Assembly (NCBI GenBank): GCA_028718185.1
Contig: JAQUMH010000001.1
Location: 405,186-469,185, forward strand
Length of the DNA: 64,000 nt
From: Elusimicrobiota bacterium
Lineage (GTDB): Bacteria; Elusimicrobiota; UBA8919
Direction of reading: 5' to 3'
Position numbers and translations under genes: made by a program. The notes below the pieces were generated by a model that saw nothing but the letters and a program-made list of their open reading frames with translations, made no database searches and was not told the DNA's origin. Positions within the stretch are counted from its first letter, which is position 1. Each line of letters begins with the position of its first letter. Positions 1-7,645 of this stretch are shown here, piece after piece.

Positions 1-110
1 ACATGATAACCAGCACTAATTATTATAGACTTTTTTTCGTTTTCTGCTTTAAGATAACCATGAAACATTAATAAAACAAACAATATAATAATTAAAATTT
101 GCTTTTTCAT
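1..110 (-). CDS. N-terminus of a secreted protein (partial)
   Basis: The start of a minus-strand gene that runs off the left edge of the window. An ATG at 108-110 opens 36 codons with a typical signal peptide: MKKQ, a hydrophobic core of about 14 residues, then KAENEKKS. A good ribosome binding site (AAGGGAGGAAA) lies 7 nt upstream. It begins 37 nt after the tail-fibre-like gene and probably shares its transcript. Too little is present to name a function. The signal peptide and RBS are read directly; export is inferred. Confidence 0.7.
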   Translation of the reverse strand, partial: MKKQILIIILFVLLMFHGYLKAENEKKSIIISAGYH

Positions 111-147
111 AATTTATTTCCTCCCTTAGAAAAATAATTTTACTAAA

Positions 148-1116
148 TTATACATAAAAAACTATAACGTATAATACAGCGCCTGACACAAAACTACTAC
201 CAAAATATAAGGTAATAATATCAGCATTGTCATTTAAGTCAGCAGAAATCCAATAACGAGCGGTACCATAATCCTGAGTATATGCTACAAAATGATATTG
301 GCCATCAGAATTACCACCACATAGCATTCCTCTCACATTTTCATTTTCAATTGTAACATTAGAAATTTCACAATATTTATTTGTAACCTCGTTTGATGTT
401 AACGTATGTGAATACACTTTCCATTTTAACCCTTCGTTTCCCGCGGCAACTGCACCACTTGCCTTTATATTCCCATTTACTTCTAATTTTTCTGCCGGAC
501 TTGTTGTTCCGATACCGACTTTTCCACCCCCTGACTGCAAAATAAGATCACTCCATGCAGACCAACCAGTATTCAATGCACCAAGCTCAGTATAGGTATT
601 GCCCGTTGAAGCACCGAATAGCACATGAAACAAGGAGCCGGTGTTAGTACCACTATTAAAATCGCTGGTTGTTAGCTCAAGGGGCGTTGCAGTACTACTC
701 CCTTGCACCCGCAATGTGCCATAAGGACTTGTTGTACCTATGCCTACACTACCTCCTCCTGATTGCAAAATAAGATTACTCCATTGAGACCAGCCATTAT
801 TAACTGCAGCAAGTTTGGTATAGGTATTACCGGTTGCAGCACCAAATTCAACATGAAACAAGGAACCGACATTGGTACCACTATTGAAATCACTCGTTGT
901 TAATTCAAGGGGTGTCGCTTCGCTACCACTTTGTACTCGCAATCTACCATATGGACTTGCTGTCCCTATTCCTACTTTACCATCTTCCTGAATCCTCACC
1001 AACTCAGTACCGCTGTCATGTGTGAACTTTATTACATTGGAACTACTGCTTGCATCGTTATCACAATCAATCTGTACATCACCATTTGATAATACCGGAT
1101 TATATTGGTCACTCAT
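148..1116 (-). CDS. Tail-fibre-like beta-repeat protein
   Basis: A 322-aa protein with the VGIGTTSP motifs seen in phage tail fibres and in many bacterial surface proteins that carry an S74 chaperone domain. Two near-identical modules of about 76 residues follow one another (about residues 47-200), each with LELTTSDFNSGTN and LILQSGGG; a third VGIGTTSP leads into a different C-terminal domain (about 220-322). There is no signal peptide and no recognisable S74 chaperone domain. The ATG at 1116 is chosen because AGGAGG lies 8 nt upstream; the ATG two codons earlier is too close to it. A strong promoter precedes it. No other phage structural genes are nearby. Role unknown; a trimeric fibre or adhesin is the likeliest inference. 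Confidence 0.6.
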   Translation of the reverse strand: MSDQYNPVLSNGDVQIDCDNDASSSSNVIKFTHDSGTELVRIQEDGKVGIGTASPYGRLRVQSGSEATPLELTTSDFNSGTNVGSLFHVEFGAATGNTYTKLAAVNNGWSQWSNLILQSGGGSVGIGTTSPYGTLRVQGSSTATPLELTTSDFNSGTNTGSLFHVLFGASTGNTYTELGALNTGWSAWSDLILQSGGGKVGIGTTSPAEKLEVNGNIKASGAVAAGNEGLKWKVYSHTLTSNEVTNKYCEISNVTIENENVRGMLCGGNSDGQYHFVAYTQDYGTARYWISADLNDNADIITLYFGSSFVSGAVLYVIVFYV

Positions 1117-1157
1117 TTCCATTGCCTCCTGTTTTTAATTTTTCATCCTTTACTATA

Positions 1158-1185
1158 ATTATACTACCAAAAAAAAAAACGTCAA
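1158..1185 (-). promoter_or_regulatory. Sigma-70 promoter of the tail-fibre-like gene
   Basis: On the minus strand TTGACG, a 16-nt spacer (mostly T) and TATAAT. The -10 is at 1158-1163 and the -35 at 1180-1185. Transcription would start about 35 nt upstream of the chosen ATG. Confidence 0.7.
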
Positions 1186-1287
1186 GTACTTTTTTTATTT
1201 TGAAAATTTTTTTTCTTTGAGGTTAGGGTATGTAGCATAATTATTTATGCGGTTTTAGATAATAAACTATAATTATTTTACATATAA

Positions 1288-1312
1288 CACGCCAAGGGCG
1301 TGTAACTACAAT
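1288..1312. repeat. AAG-loop hairpin repeat, copy 1
   Basis: CACGCC-AAG-GGCGTG followed by TAACTACAATT. It is one of six elements in the window with a perfect or near-perfect stem, a short AAG-type loop and a (GCA)ACTACA tail, all in the same orientation. It lies in the 1117-1360 gap, which holds no gene besides the promoter at 1158. Confidence 0.65.
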
Positions 1313-1360
1313 TATAATATAGCCCGTAACCCCCACAACGACAATACATTACAATGCCTA

Positions 1361-2191
1361 CTAATTAGGTTTAATTCCGGAAACTTTTATGCTGGCTGCT
1401 GAATCTGAAAGTGTTTTTATTTCTTCTTTTGAAAGATTTAGATTTTTAATAATCGTTTGCACATTAGGGTCGTTAAGCATAAATTCTATAGGAAAAGTAG
1501 TTTCATCCATTATTTTAACTTTTTGAAAACCGACCGATTCTATTGTATTTATATAATCCGGCTTGAGCATCGCACCTGCCAGACAGCCGATATGTGCTTC
1601 AACGGATTCTTTTACAAGTTCAGGAAGCTCTTTTAATAAAACAATATCTGAAACCATAATTCTGCCGCCCGGCTTCAGAACTCTGAATGCCTCTTTGAAA
1701 ACCTTATCTTTATCCGGAGAAAGATTAATAACACAGTTTGACATGATTATATCTACTGAAATATCATCAACAGGCAGATTTTCAATTTCACCTAACCTAA
1801 AATCTACATTTTGATAATTGCCTTTTTTAGCATTTTCTTTTGCTTTTTTAATCATTTCGGGCGTCATATCAATTCCAATGACTTTTCCTTTTTTACCTAC
1901 TTTTTGAGCAGCTAAAAAACAGTCAAAGCCGGGACCGGAACCCAAATCAACAACAGTCTCCCCTTCTTTTAATGAAGCAAGTGACGTGGGATTACCGCAA
2001 CCTAAACCCAAATTAGCTCCTTCAGGTACAGAAATCAGCTCTTCTTCAGTATAACCTATCCTTTTACTGATACTTTCTGCATTCACAGCACTTCCACAGC
2101 AAGAACATTCAGAAGAACAGCAGGAACTGCTTTGTTTTGCAACTTTTGCATAACCTTCTCTGACTGCTTTTTTTATTTCTTTACTTTTCAT
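1361..2191 (-). CDS. arsM: Arsenite S-adenosylmethionine methyltransferase
   Basis: A 276-aa class I SAM methyltransferase that would methylate As(III) with SAM in the cytoplasm. The SAM-binding motif VVDLGSGPGFDC is at about residues 80-91. The conserved ArsM cysteines appear in SNCVINLSP and IGCLAGAML, and a Cys-rich stretch (SSSCCSSECSCCGS) lies at about 21-34. Length and motif order fit ArsM. The ATG at 2191 is chosen because GGAGG sits 5 nt upstream; the upstream in-frame ATG would place this RBS inside the gene. The AbrB-type regulator at 2360-2647 lies upstream on the same strand and probably shares its promoter. No arsR, arsB or acr3 is in view. Confidence 0.9.
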   Translation of the reverse strand: MKSKEIKKAVREGYAKVAKQSSSCCSSECSCCGSAVNAESISKRIGYTEEELISVPEGANLGLGCGNPTSLASLKEGETVVDLGSGPGFDCFLAAQKVGKKGKVIGIDMTPEMIKKAKENAKKGNYQNVDFRLGEIENLPVDDISVDIIMSNCVINLSPDKDKVFKEAFRVLKPGGRIMVSDIVLLKELPELVKESVEAHIGCLAGAMLKPDYINTIESVGFQKVKIMDETTFPIEFMLNDPNVQTIIKNLNLSKEEIKTLSDSAASIKVSGIKPN

Positions 2192-2225
2192 ATTTTCCTC
2201 CAATGTTATTTCGACTTTAACTTAA

Positions 2226-2250
2226 GCAAAGCTATCGCTTTGCCGCTACA
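2226..2250. repeat. Intergenic hairpin GCAAAGC/GCTTTGC
   Basis: A perfect 7-bp stem (GCAAAGC, loop TATC, GCTTTGC) followed by CGCTACA, between the AbrB-like gene and arsM. The layout resembles the AAG-loop hairpins but with a different loop and tail. It could be a related repeat or shape the arsM leader. Confidence 0.45.
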
Positions 2251-2359
2251 TTAAAAATCTAATACGTAAATATTATATCAGGTAAATTTTCAACAAGCGA
2301 CTTAAACAATAACTTACCTTTTACACTTGCATATCTTTTCATACTATTTTGACAATAAC

Positions 2360-2647
2360 CTATTTTTGCGTAGCAACCATCTCTTTCATCATTGGACCTA
2401 GCAGGTCTTTTACCATTCCTGCGAAATCATCAGATTTAATTAGAGAAATACAGGATATCTTTTCCCCCTTCCCCCATGTTACGACAGCCATTTTGTCACC
2501 TGCTTTAATACCTGCCTTCTTTCTTAATTCTTTAGGAAGCACCATTTGCCCCCGTTCATCAATACTTATCAGTGATTCTACCTTACAGCAGCCCAAATTA
2601 CCGCCAATAGTCTGACAGCATTCCATTATCTTTTTACCTTTTACCAT
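2360..2647 (-). CDS. AbrB/SpoVT-type transcription regulator
   Basis: A 95-aa protein with an AbrB/MazE swapped-hairpin DNA-binding domain (SIDERGQMVLPKELRKKAGI, about residues 28-47) preceded by a Cys-rich segment (ECCQ...GCCK). From memory, small AbrB-like proteins with this Cys-Cys start occur next to arsM and next to hgcAB; no hgcA or hgcB is here. The paired cysteines suggest thiol-reactive metal(loid) sensing, which is inference. The ATG at 2647 is chosen because AGGAGGTGA lies 8 nt upstream. Directly downstream is arsM (gap 168 nt). A strong promoter with repeated half-sites lies upstream, consistent with autoregulation. Confidence 0.75.
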   Translation of the reverse strand: MVKGKKIMECCQTIGGNLGCCKVESLISIDERGQMVLPKELRKKAGIKAGDKMAVVTWGKGEKISCISLIKSDDFAGMVKDLLGPMMKEMVATQK

Positions 2648-2739
2648 AATTATCACCTCCTTGTTAAAATCGTTTAATGTGTGATGTGAAAAACTAATTC
2701 TTAATTTTAGTTTATAAAATTACTGATTTTGCTTATATT

Positions 2740-2791
2740 TCAGTATTTTCAGTATCTACTGATATTATAGTAAAAAAAATAATACTGTCAA
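2740..2791 (-). promoter_or_regulatory. Consensus promoter with TTTCAGTAT operator-like repeats
   Basis: On the minus strand TTGACA (2786-2791), a 16-nt spacer and TATAAT (2764-2769): a full sigma-70 consensus. Immediately downstream is the palindrome TCAGTA-TC-TACTGA (2749-2762) and a further direct copy of TTCAGTAT at about 2740. This array lies at the expected transcription start, where a repressor would block initiation. The adjacent AbrB-like protein is the obvious candidate (inference). Confidence 0.65.
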
Positions 2792-2898
2792 GTATTTTCT
2801 TTGTTTTTAAAATATTTTTTGTTGATGATAAGAATTTCAATGCCCCCTCATCTTTCATCTTCTCCCTACGGAATATTGCTAAAAAACCCTCTTTATTA

Positions 2899-2990
2899 GT
2901 CATTGCGAGCGACCAATGGGAGCGTGGCAATCTCTTTTTCCTACGAGATTGCTTCGTCGTCCCGCTTACAGCGTGACTCCTCGCAATGAC
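2899..2990. repeat. ATTGCGAG inverted-repeat element, 92 bp
   Basis: Bounded by perfect 11-bp inverted repeats, GTCATTGCGAG (2899-2909) and CTCGCAATGAC (2980-2990), with an inner inverted pair GCAATCTC/GAGATTGC. It is the main content of the 429-bp gap 2657-3085; the rest holds the promoter above and AT-rich sequence. Related elements are at 15012, 30113 and 49370. It resembles a small non-autonomous palindromic element. Confidence 0.75.
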
Positions 2991-3085
2991 ATCCGAGAAC
3001 TTTTTCAGTAATTTCCCAGCGAGGAGAAGAAAAAGATTAAAGGGAGATAAAATTTATCAGGATAGTTTGTTACAGAATTTTGACA

Positions 3086-5386
3086 TTACTTTATTTCCCA
3101 TAAATGTACATATGATGATTCAGACCAACCATGACTTATTATCGCTTTACGGCCGGGTGCTATTTCAAAAACTTTTGTCCCGTCGTGATGTTCAAATCTA
3201 TCATCAAGAACATAACGCTTCCAACTCAAACCTTCAGGGTCAGATTTTTTATAAACAAGTAATCTGCATCTTGTTCTGTATGACGGCTCAAACGGGTCAT
3301 GTTCCCCGCATATTATTTCCGGTTCACCATCACCGTCCAAATCTGCTACCGCAATGGAATGAGCACACCGCACCTTATCTATTACATGCATTTTCCAATT
3401 TTCATAACCCTTATCAGGACGCTCAAACCAGACAAGACGGGAAAAAGGAGTTTCTTTATGTTTAAAATCAAGAACTTCTTCACCTGCGACTAAATCAGGT
3501 TTGTTTTTATTTCTTATATTGGCAATACAAATACGGCTAACCTTAAAGTTCTTTACAATTTCATGCGTTTTAAATTTACCTTTACCTTTATTTTCTAACA
3601 GAAATTGTCCGGCTATTATATCAAGCCTGCCGTTCCCACATACATCATATGCAACAAACTCTTCCCCATATTTTATTTTTGCTAAAACTCTTTTTTTCCA
3701 ATTTTCTTTTTTAGGATTATCAGGAATCATAAATATTTCAGGATAATTTCCTGTTCCTTCTTCCGTATTGTGATAACCAACAACTAAAGCCAGTTTTCCC
3801 TTTTCGAACAGAGGGGCAATAACACTCCCGTGCGGCCAGTCGCCCTTTCCAATACCGATATTGTGTTCTTCCCACTTTCCATTTTCAGGATCAACCGGTT
3901 TCAACCAGCATAAATTGCTGGATAATTTTCCATACCATCCCCTATTTTTTTTATCAGTACCGGGTTTTATCCCTATAAATTCATCCTTACCATCTCCATC
4001 AATATCATAAACATTTATAATCTGATAAACATTTGGTATATCAAATCTTTCCCATGTCGGGTTTTTATACCACCATGCCCCGCATACAATATCTTTTAAT
4101 CCATCACCATTGACATCTGAAGCAAATATATCTGTACCAGTGTAGGGCTTATCTCTATCTATAAAACTATGGCTATATTCAAGTATCGGCGATTTTTTTT
4201 CAGTCTTTTTCCAAATTTGAACTTTTGCAAGCCCGTATCTCAACCCCCACTCCTTCCCGATAACTTCATCTATTTTATCATTATCAATATCATGCATTAT
4301 TGCCTGATGGGTACCTGCACCTGTATAAAGTATATCTTTTTCCCATTTTCCGCCACAAGCGTGTGAGTCACAAGCGTGTGAACCGCTTTGTGACCCGCTG
4401 CCAACTTCCGAAGAATACTCAATAAGTCTGGCATCCCAGTTAACAGGTTGTCCCCATCCTCCGGCTGCCATCTCAGCAACAAAAATATTTATTTTGTTGG
4501 TATCTTTGTTCTTTTTTATATTCAAAGAATGCGCAAAAACCAATCCCTTGTCTAATTTATGCTCAACCCATGGTTTTTTAGGATTTTCAAGCGTCCTATT
4601 TTCAAACCACGATAAATTTCCATCAACATATTCAGATTCTAATAAAATAATATCCGGTCTCCCGTTACCGCTTATGTCTGCAATTCCAGTTCTACACATT
4701 TCACGAAAACTAGGCGCGTAGATACTTTTATTCCACTTGCCTTTTAATATATTATTACCGGCAGGTGAATACATATGGGGACCAAGAACAATTTCTATTT
4801 TACCATCATTATTAAAATCCCCGGCAATTAGACCCTCAGCAGAATATCCTGTCTGTACAGTATATTTTTCCCATAATTCTGTTATATTTTTTGCCGGTTT
4901 ATAAATAAAAAGCCCGGGAGTATCGCTATACATAGAATTTGCTATTATTTCTTTTTTACCATCACCATCAACATCAATAGATATTATATCATGAGCATGT
5001 CCCAGGCATTCATTATCTATTATATGAATATCCCATTCTTCTTTTCTATTTTTTTTTGGTTTAAACCAGCATAACGTTGTTTTTTTAGTTTTAATATCAT
5101 CCATTCCTGTTACAATCTCTAATATACCGTCATTATCTATATCTTCTAAAACCATTCCTACATTAAAATTTCCTTTAAAAACTATTCCTTTTTCACGGGT
5201 TTTAGGTCTATACCAGTAAAGTGCGGTATCACCCCCGGTGAAAATTTCATTACAACCATCCTTATCAAAATCACCTACTGCTAAAGAATTTAATACCCCG
5301 GCTTTGGGATCTGCATCTAAAATCTCAAATTCCCAATTTTCTTTATACTGATTACCGAAAAAATTGTGCATGTTATTTTCCTTCAT
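3086..5386 (-). CDS. Large FG-GAP/VCBS repeat protein
   Basis: A 766-aa protein made of FG-GAP/VCBS-type repeats, predicted as a beta-propeller with calcium-binding loops. At least ten loops of the form D-x-D-x-D-G-x-x-E/D-I are visible (for example DIDNDGILEIVTG, DVNGDGLKDIVCG, DLDGDGEPEIICG). Proteins like this usually bind glycans or partners at the surface, but no signal peptide is seen, so location is uncertain. The ATG at 5386 has GGGAG nearby; an ATG five codons later has AAGGAAA and is an alternative start. Around residues 336-347 a tandem repeat encodes SHACDSHACGG, which looks like an insertion in a loop. The HPS-RraA gene lies upstream beyond two hairpins. Function unknown. Confidence 0.75.
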   Translation of the reverse strand: MKENNMHNFFGNQYKENWEFEILDADPKAGVLNSLAVGDFDKDGCNEIFTGGDTALYWYRPKTREKGIVFKGNFNVGMVLEDIDNDGILEIVTGMDDIKTKKTTLCWFKPKKNRKEEWDIHIIDNECLGHAHDIISIDVDGDGKKEIIANSMYSDTPGLFIYKPAKNITELWEKYTVQTGYSAEGLIAGDFNNDGKIEIVLGPHMYSPAGNNILKGKWNKSIYAPSFREMCRTGIADISGNGRPDIILLESEYVDGNLSWFENRTLENPKKPWVEHKLDKGLVFAHSLNIKKNKDTNKINIFVAEMAAGGWGQPVNWDARLIEYSSEVGSGSQSGSHACDSHACGGKWEKDILYTGAGTHQAIMHDIDNDKIDEVIGKEWGLRYGLAKVQIWKKTEKKSPILEYSHSFIDRDKPYTGTDIFASDVNGDGLKDIVCGAWWYKNPTWERFDIPNVYQIINVYDIDGDGKDEFIGIKPGTDKKNRGWYGKLSSNLCWLKPVDPENGKWEEHNIGIGKGDWPHGSVIAPLFEKGKLALVVGYHNTEEGTGNYPEIFMIPDNPKKENWKKRVLAKIKYGEEFVAYDVCGNGRLDIIAGQFLLENKGKGKFKTHEIVKNFKVSRICIANIRNKNKPDLVAGEEVLDFKHKETPFSRLVWFERPDKGYENWKMHVIDKVRCAHSIAVADLDGDGEPEIICGEHDPFEPSYRTRCRLLVYKKSDPEGLSWKRYVLDDRFEHHDGTKVFEIAPGRKAIISHGWSESSYVHLWEIK

Positions 5387-5402
5387 GAAGCTCCCTATTT
5401 AA

Positions 5403-5468
5403 CCCCCCTAGTTTTGTCTATGACAAAACTGGCAGGGGGGTGTTTTTTCGCATTTCTGCGAAAAAACA
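5403..5468. terminator. Two consecutive strong hairpins
   Basis: First hairpin: CCCCCCT and AGTTTTGTC pair with GACAAAACT and AGGGGGG (5403-5440), leaving a 3-nt bulge. Second: a perfect 12-bp stem, TGTTTTTTCGCA, loop TTTC, TGCGAAAAAACA (5441-5468). They begin just after the stop of the HPS-RraA gene. The U-rich arm suits intrinsic termination, with possible read-through to the FG-GAP gene. Confidence 0.6.
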
Positions 5469-5472
5469 CAAG

Positions 5473-6759
5473 CTACTTTTTCTCCCACTTTAATAGCTCT
5501 GCGACTTTTGATAAACTAGACCCGTCTTTAATTTCTTTTCTTAAACGGTTTTCCTTTTCCAGAACATCCATTGCACGATTTGTGAATTCAACAGCAACAT
5601 CTTTAGGAATGACCATAACCCCATCATCATCTCCTACTATCCAGTCACCAGGACAAACTTTAACTCCGGCAATTGTTATAGGAACGTTCATTTCGCCAAA
5701 ACCTTTCGGTTCTCCTGCCTGTGGAGTACTTAAAGTTGCAAAAGCAGGGAACTTTAACTTTCTTATATCTTGCGTATCCCGAATCCCTCCAAAAATAACG
5801 ACTCCGGATATTTTCTTATTTATAGCGGAATTAGTGGCAAGTTCCCCCCAAACAGCAGGCGGAACACCACCGGCATCAACAACAATTACATCTCCTTTTT
5901 TTGCAATGTCAATTGCTTCAACCGGTTTTGCCCAGTCGCCGGGATATGTTCTTACCGTTACTGCAGGACCAATCATTTTTACAGACTGTCCGATGGGATA
6001 AATATCCCGCAAAGGTAATCCCCTATGAAGTGCATCAGAAATATTTGCAGTAGAAACCATATTAAGTATCTTTCTTATGTTATCTTCTGAAACCCTTTCA
6101 AAATATTTTGTTTTGATTTTAATTTTTTCTGTAATTGCTTTTTTAATTTTTTGTGTCTCCAATTTTGCATTTTTTGATTTTGTGACTGCTCCGCCGACAA
6201 TAATTATTGAAGCTCCTGCTTTTACGGCATCTGCCGCATTCTCTGAATTTATTCCTCCTGCAATTGCAATAGGAGTTTTAACGGCTGCTGAAATCTTTTT
6301 CACCATATCAAAAGATATTTTTCCTTTCATTTGCTCATCAATAGGAATATGTATGTCAATATAATCCACGCCAAGTTTTTCAACTTCTTTCGCCCGCTTT
6401 ACAACATCGGCAACACCAAGCAAATCAACCATAATCTCAGCACCATAATTTTTACCGGCAGAAACAGCTTCTTTTATTGTTTCATCGTCAGAATAACCAA
6501 GTACCGAAACAATATTTGCACCTGCTTTAGCTGCAATTTCCACCTCAGCCCTGCCGACATCGGCTGTTTTCATATCAGCAACCAATTTCATGTTTGGAAA
6601 TTTTTTTCTCAGTTCACGAATACAACTGAGACCTTCACTCTTAATAAGCGGAGTCCCTGCTTCAAGCCAATCGCAACCGCCGGCAACCGCTTCATCGGCA
6701 AGTTTTAACGCCCTTTTTAAATCCACAAAATCCAGTGCCACTTGTAAAATCGCTTTCAT
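5473..6759 (-). CDS. 3-hexulose-6-phosphate synthase / RraA-like fusion
   Basis: A 428-aa two-domain protein. Residues about 1-210 are an OMP-decarboxylase-superfamily TIM barrel of the hexulose-6-phosphate synthase type (aldol reaction of formaldehyde with ribulose 5-phosphate, or the reverse), with the diagnostic D-x-K-x-x-D as DMKTAD and the phosphate-binding segments IAIAGGI and IIVGGAV. Residues about 225-400 are an RraA/HMG-aldolase-like domain (GGIRDTQDIRKLKFPAF, GDWIVGDDDGVMVIP). Such fusions are known mainly from archaea and some anaerobic bacteria, where the reverse HPS reaction can supply ribulose 5-phosphate. The role of the RraA part is unproven. No separate phi isomerase is in view. 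Confidence 0.85.
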   Translation of the reverse strand: MKAILQVALDFVDLKRALKLADEAVAGGCDWLEAGTPLIKSEGLSCIRELRKKFPNMKLVADMKTADVGRAEVEIAAKAGANIVSVLGYSDDETIKEAVSAGKNYGAEIMVDLLGVADVVKRAKEVEKLGVDYIDIHIPIDEQMKGKISFDMVKKISAAVKTPIAIAGGINSENAADAVKAGASIIIVGGAVTKSKNAKLETQKIKKAITEKIKIKTKYFERVSEDNIRKILNMVSTANISDALHRGLPLRDIYPIGQSVKMIGPAVTVRTYPGDWAKPVEAIDIAKKGDVIVVDAGGVPPAVWGELATNSAINKKISGVVIFGGIRDTQDIRKLKFPAFATLSTPQAGEPKGFGEMNVPITIAGVKVCPGDWIVGDDDGVMVIPKDVAVEFTNRAMDVLEKENRLRKEIKDGSSLSKVAELLKWEKK

Positions 6760-6778
6760 ATATATTTTACCTCTCTAA

Positions 6779-6894
6779 TCGCAAAGTGAAGGAGAAATTT
6801 CTGAAGAGCCTAAATTTGCGACTTATTTGTTCCAGGAGCAAATGATAGAGCGAGTTCTAACGAGCGTCTCGAAGAAATTTACTTCTGAACATTA
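6779..6894. repeat. 115-bp interspersed repeat, copy 1
   Basis: About 115 bp that recur with high identity and in the same orientation at 21032-21147. Both ends carry imperfect inverted repeats built on GGAAG(A/T)AAATTTCT. The element fills the gap between the HPS-RraA gene and the glycosylase gene, ending 1 bp from the latter's stop. Confidence 0.7.
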
Positions 6895-6895
6895 T

Positions 6896-7513
6896 CTACT
6901 TTAGAATTTCCCCTGTTTCATACGACCACATTGCAAGGTCTAATTCATCAATGTTTATCCTTATTTTTTTTGAATAATTTTTTAATTTCTTTTCTATTTC
7001 AACATAATCCCTATCTTTATTATTTATGACTTTCAAATCTCTCAGGCAATTCAAAATATGTTTATCTAAAATTGCATAACCGGAATAACCGATATTTCTT
7101 AAAAAATGACTTGCTTCTTTGTAGCCGATTCCTTTTATGTCTTTAGTTTCCGCAAAGAATTGCCTGCGATCATATGAAGTATTAAATGAATCTAATAATT
7201 TTCTCATATTCAGATTGTAATTTCTTTTCAAATACTCCCTAGTATGAATAATATAACTGGCACGTGTATTATAAAACCTGTGATTTTTATGTAAAAGTTT
7301 CTGTATTTCCTTTTCGTTACCTGTTAATATTTTACTTTTGATTGCAGCAATAGACCTAAGTCCCATTTTTGCCGATGCGTTAGCTGTTAAAATACAAAAA
7401 CAAAGTTCTTCAAAAATCTCTTTGTTAGATTTAGGACTTTTGAACTCAGACAATCGTTTTTTGATTTCCTGTTTCTTAAAGACATGCCAATATTTTAGTT
7501 GTTTTACGTTCAT
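6896..7513 (-). CDS. ogg: 8-oxoguanine DNA glycosylase/AP lyase (Ogg2 type)
   Basis: A 205-aa bifunctional N-glycosylase/DNA lyase of the HhH-GPD superfamily that excises 8-oxoguanine and nicks the abasic site. The helix-hairpin-helix KDIKGIGYKEASHFLRNIG (about residues 124-142) contains the expected catalytic Lys132, and Asp150 in AILDKHIL fits the conserved acid. The small size and missing N-terminal domain match the Ogg2 class, common in archaea and some anaerobic bacteria. The gene is divergent from pckG across a 132-bp region with a palindrome and a promoter. Confidence 0.85.
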   Translation of the reverse strand: MNVKQLKYWHVFKKQEIKKRLSEFKSPKSNKEIFEELCFCILTANASAKMGLRSIAAIKSKILTGNEKEIQKLLHKNHRFYNTRASYIIHTREYLKRNYNLNMRKLLDSFNTSYDRRQFFAETKDIKGIGYKEASHFLRNIGYSGYAILDKHILNCLRDLKVINNKDRDYVEIEKKLKNYSKKIRINIDELDLAMWSYETGEILK

Positions 7514-7528
7514 TTTTTAAAATTGCCT

Positions 7529-7557
7529 AATATCAAAATTAGTATAATTTTGATATT
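7529..7557. promoter_or_regulatory. 12-bp palindrome between the glycosylase gene and pckG
   Basis: A perfect inverted repeat, AATATCAAAATT, 5-nt spacer, AATTTTGATATT, just upstream of the glycosylase start and about 37 bp upstream of the pckG -35. The position and symmetry suit an operator for one or both divergent genes. It is AT-rich and has no adjoining T tract of a terminator. Confidence 0.45.
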
Positions 7558-7593
7558 ATACTAAAAAATATTTAATGTAGCAATTTATTTTTA

Positions 7594-7621
7594 TTGACAA
7601 ACAATTAATAAATCGTATAAT
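7594..7621 (+). promoter_or_regulatory. Perfect sigma-70 promoter of pckG
   Basis: TTGACA (7594-7599), 16-nt spacer, TATAAT (7616-7621). The leader would be only about 18 nt, carrying AAGGAG (7635-7640) 5 nt before the ATG at 7646. Confidence 0.85.
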
Positions 7622-7645
7622 GCTTGGAAAAATTAAGGAGATATC

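Noticed and set aside
148-1116. Prophage suggested by the tail-fibre-like protein
   Set aside because: No integrase, capsid, terminase or lysis gene nearby; genes around it are cellular.
2360-2647. Mercury-methylation locus suggested by the Cys-Cys AbrB-like protein
   Set aside because: No hgcA or hgcB gene in the window; the neighbour is arsM.
2733-2930. Open frame of 65 codons upstream of the AbrB-like gene
   Set aside because: It is composed of promoter and ATTGCGAG-repeat sequence and has no RBS or recognisable protein features.
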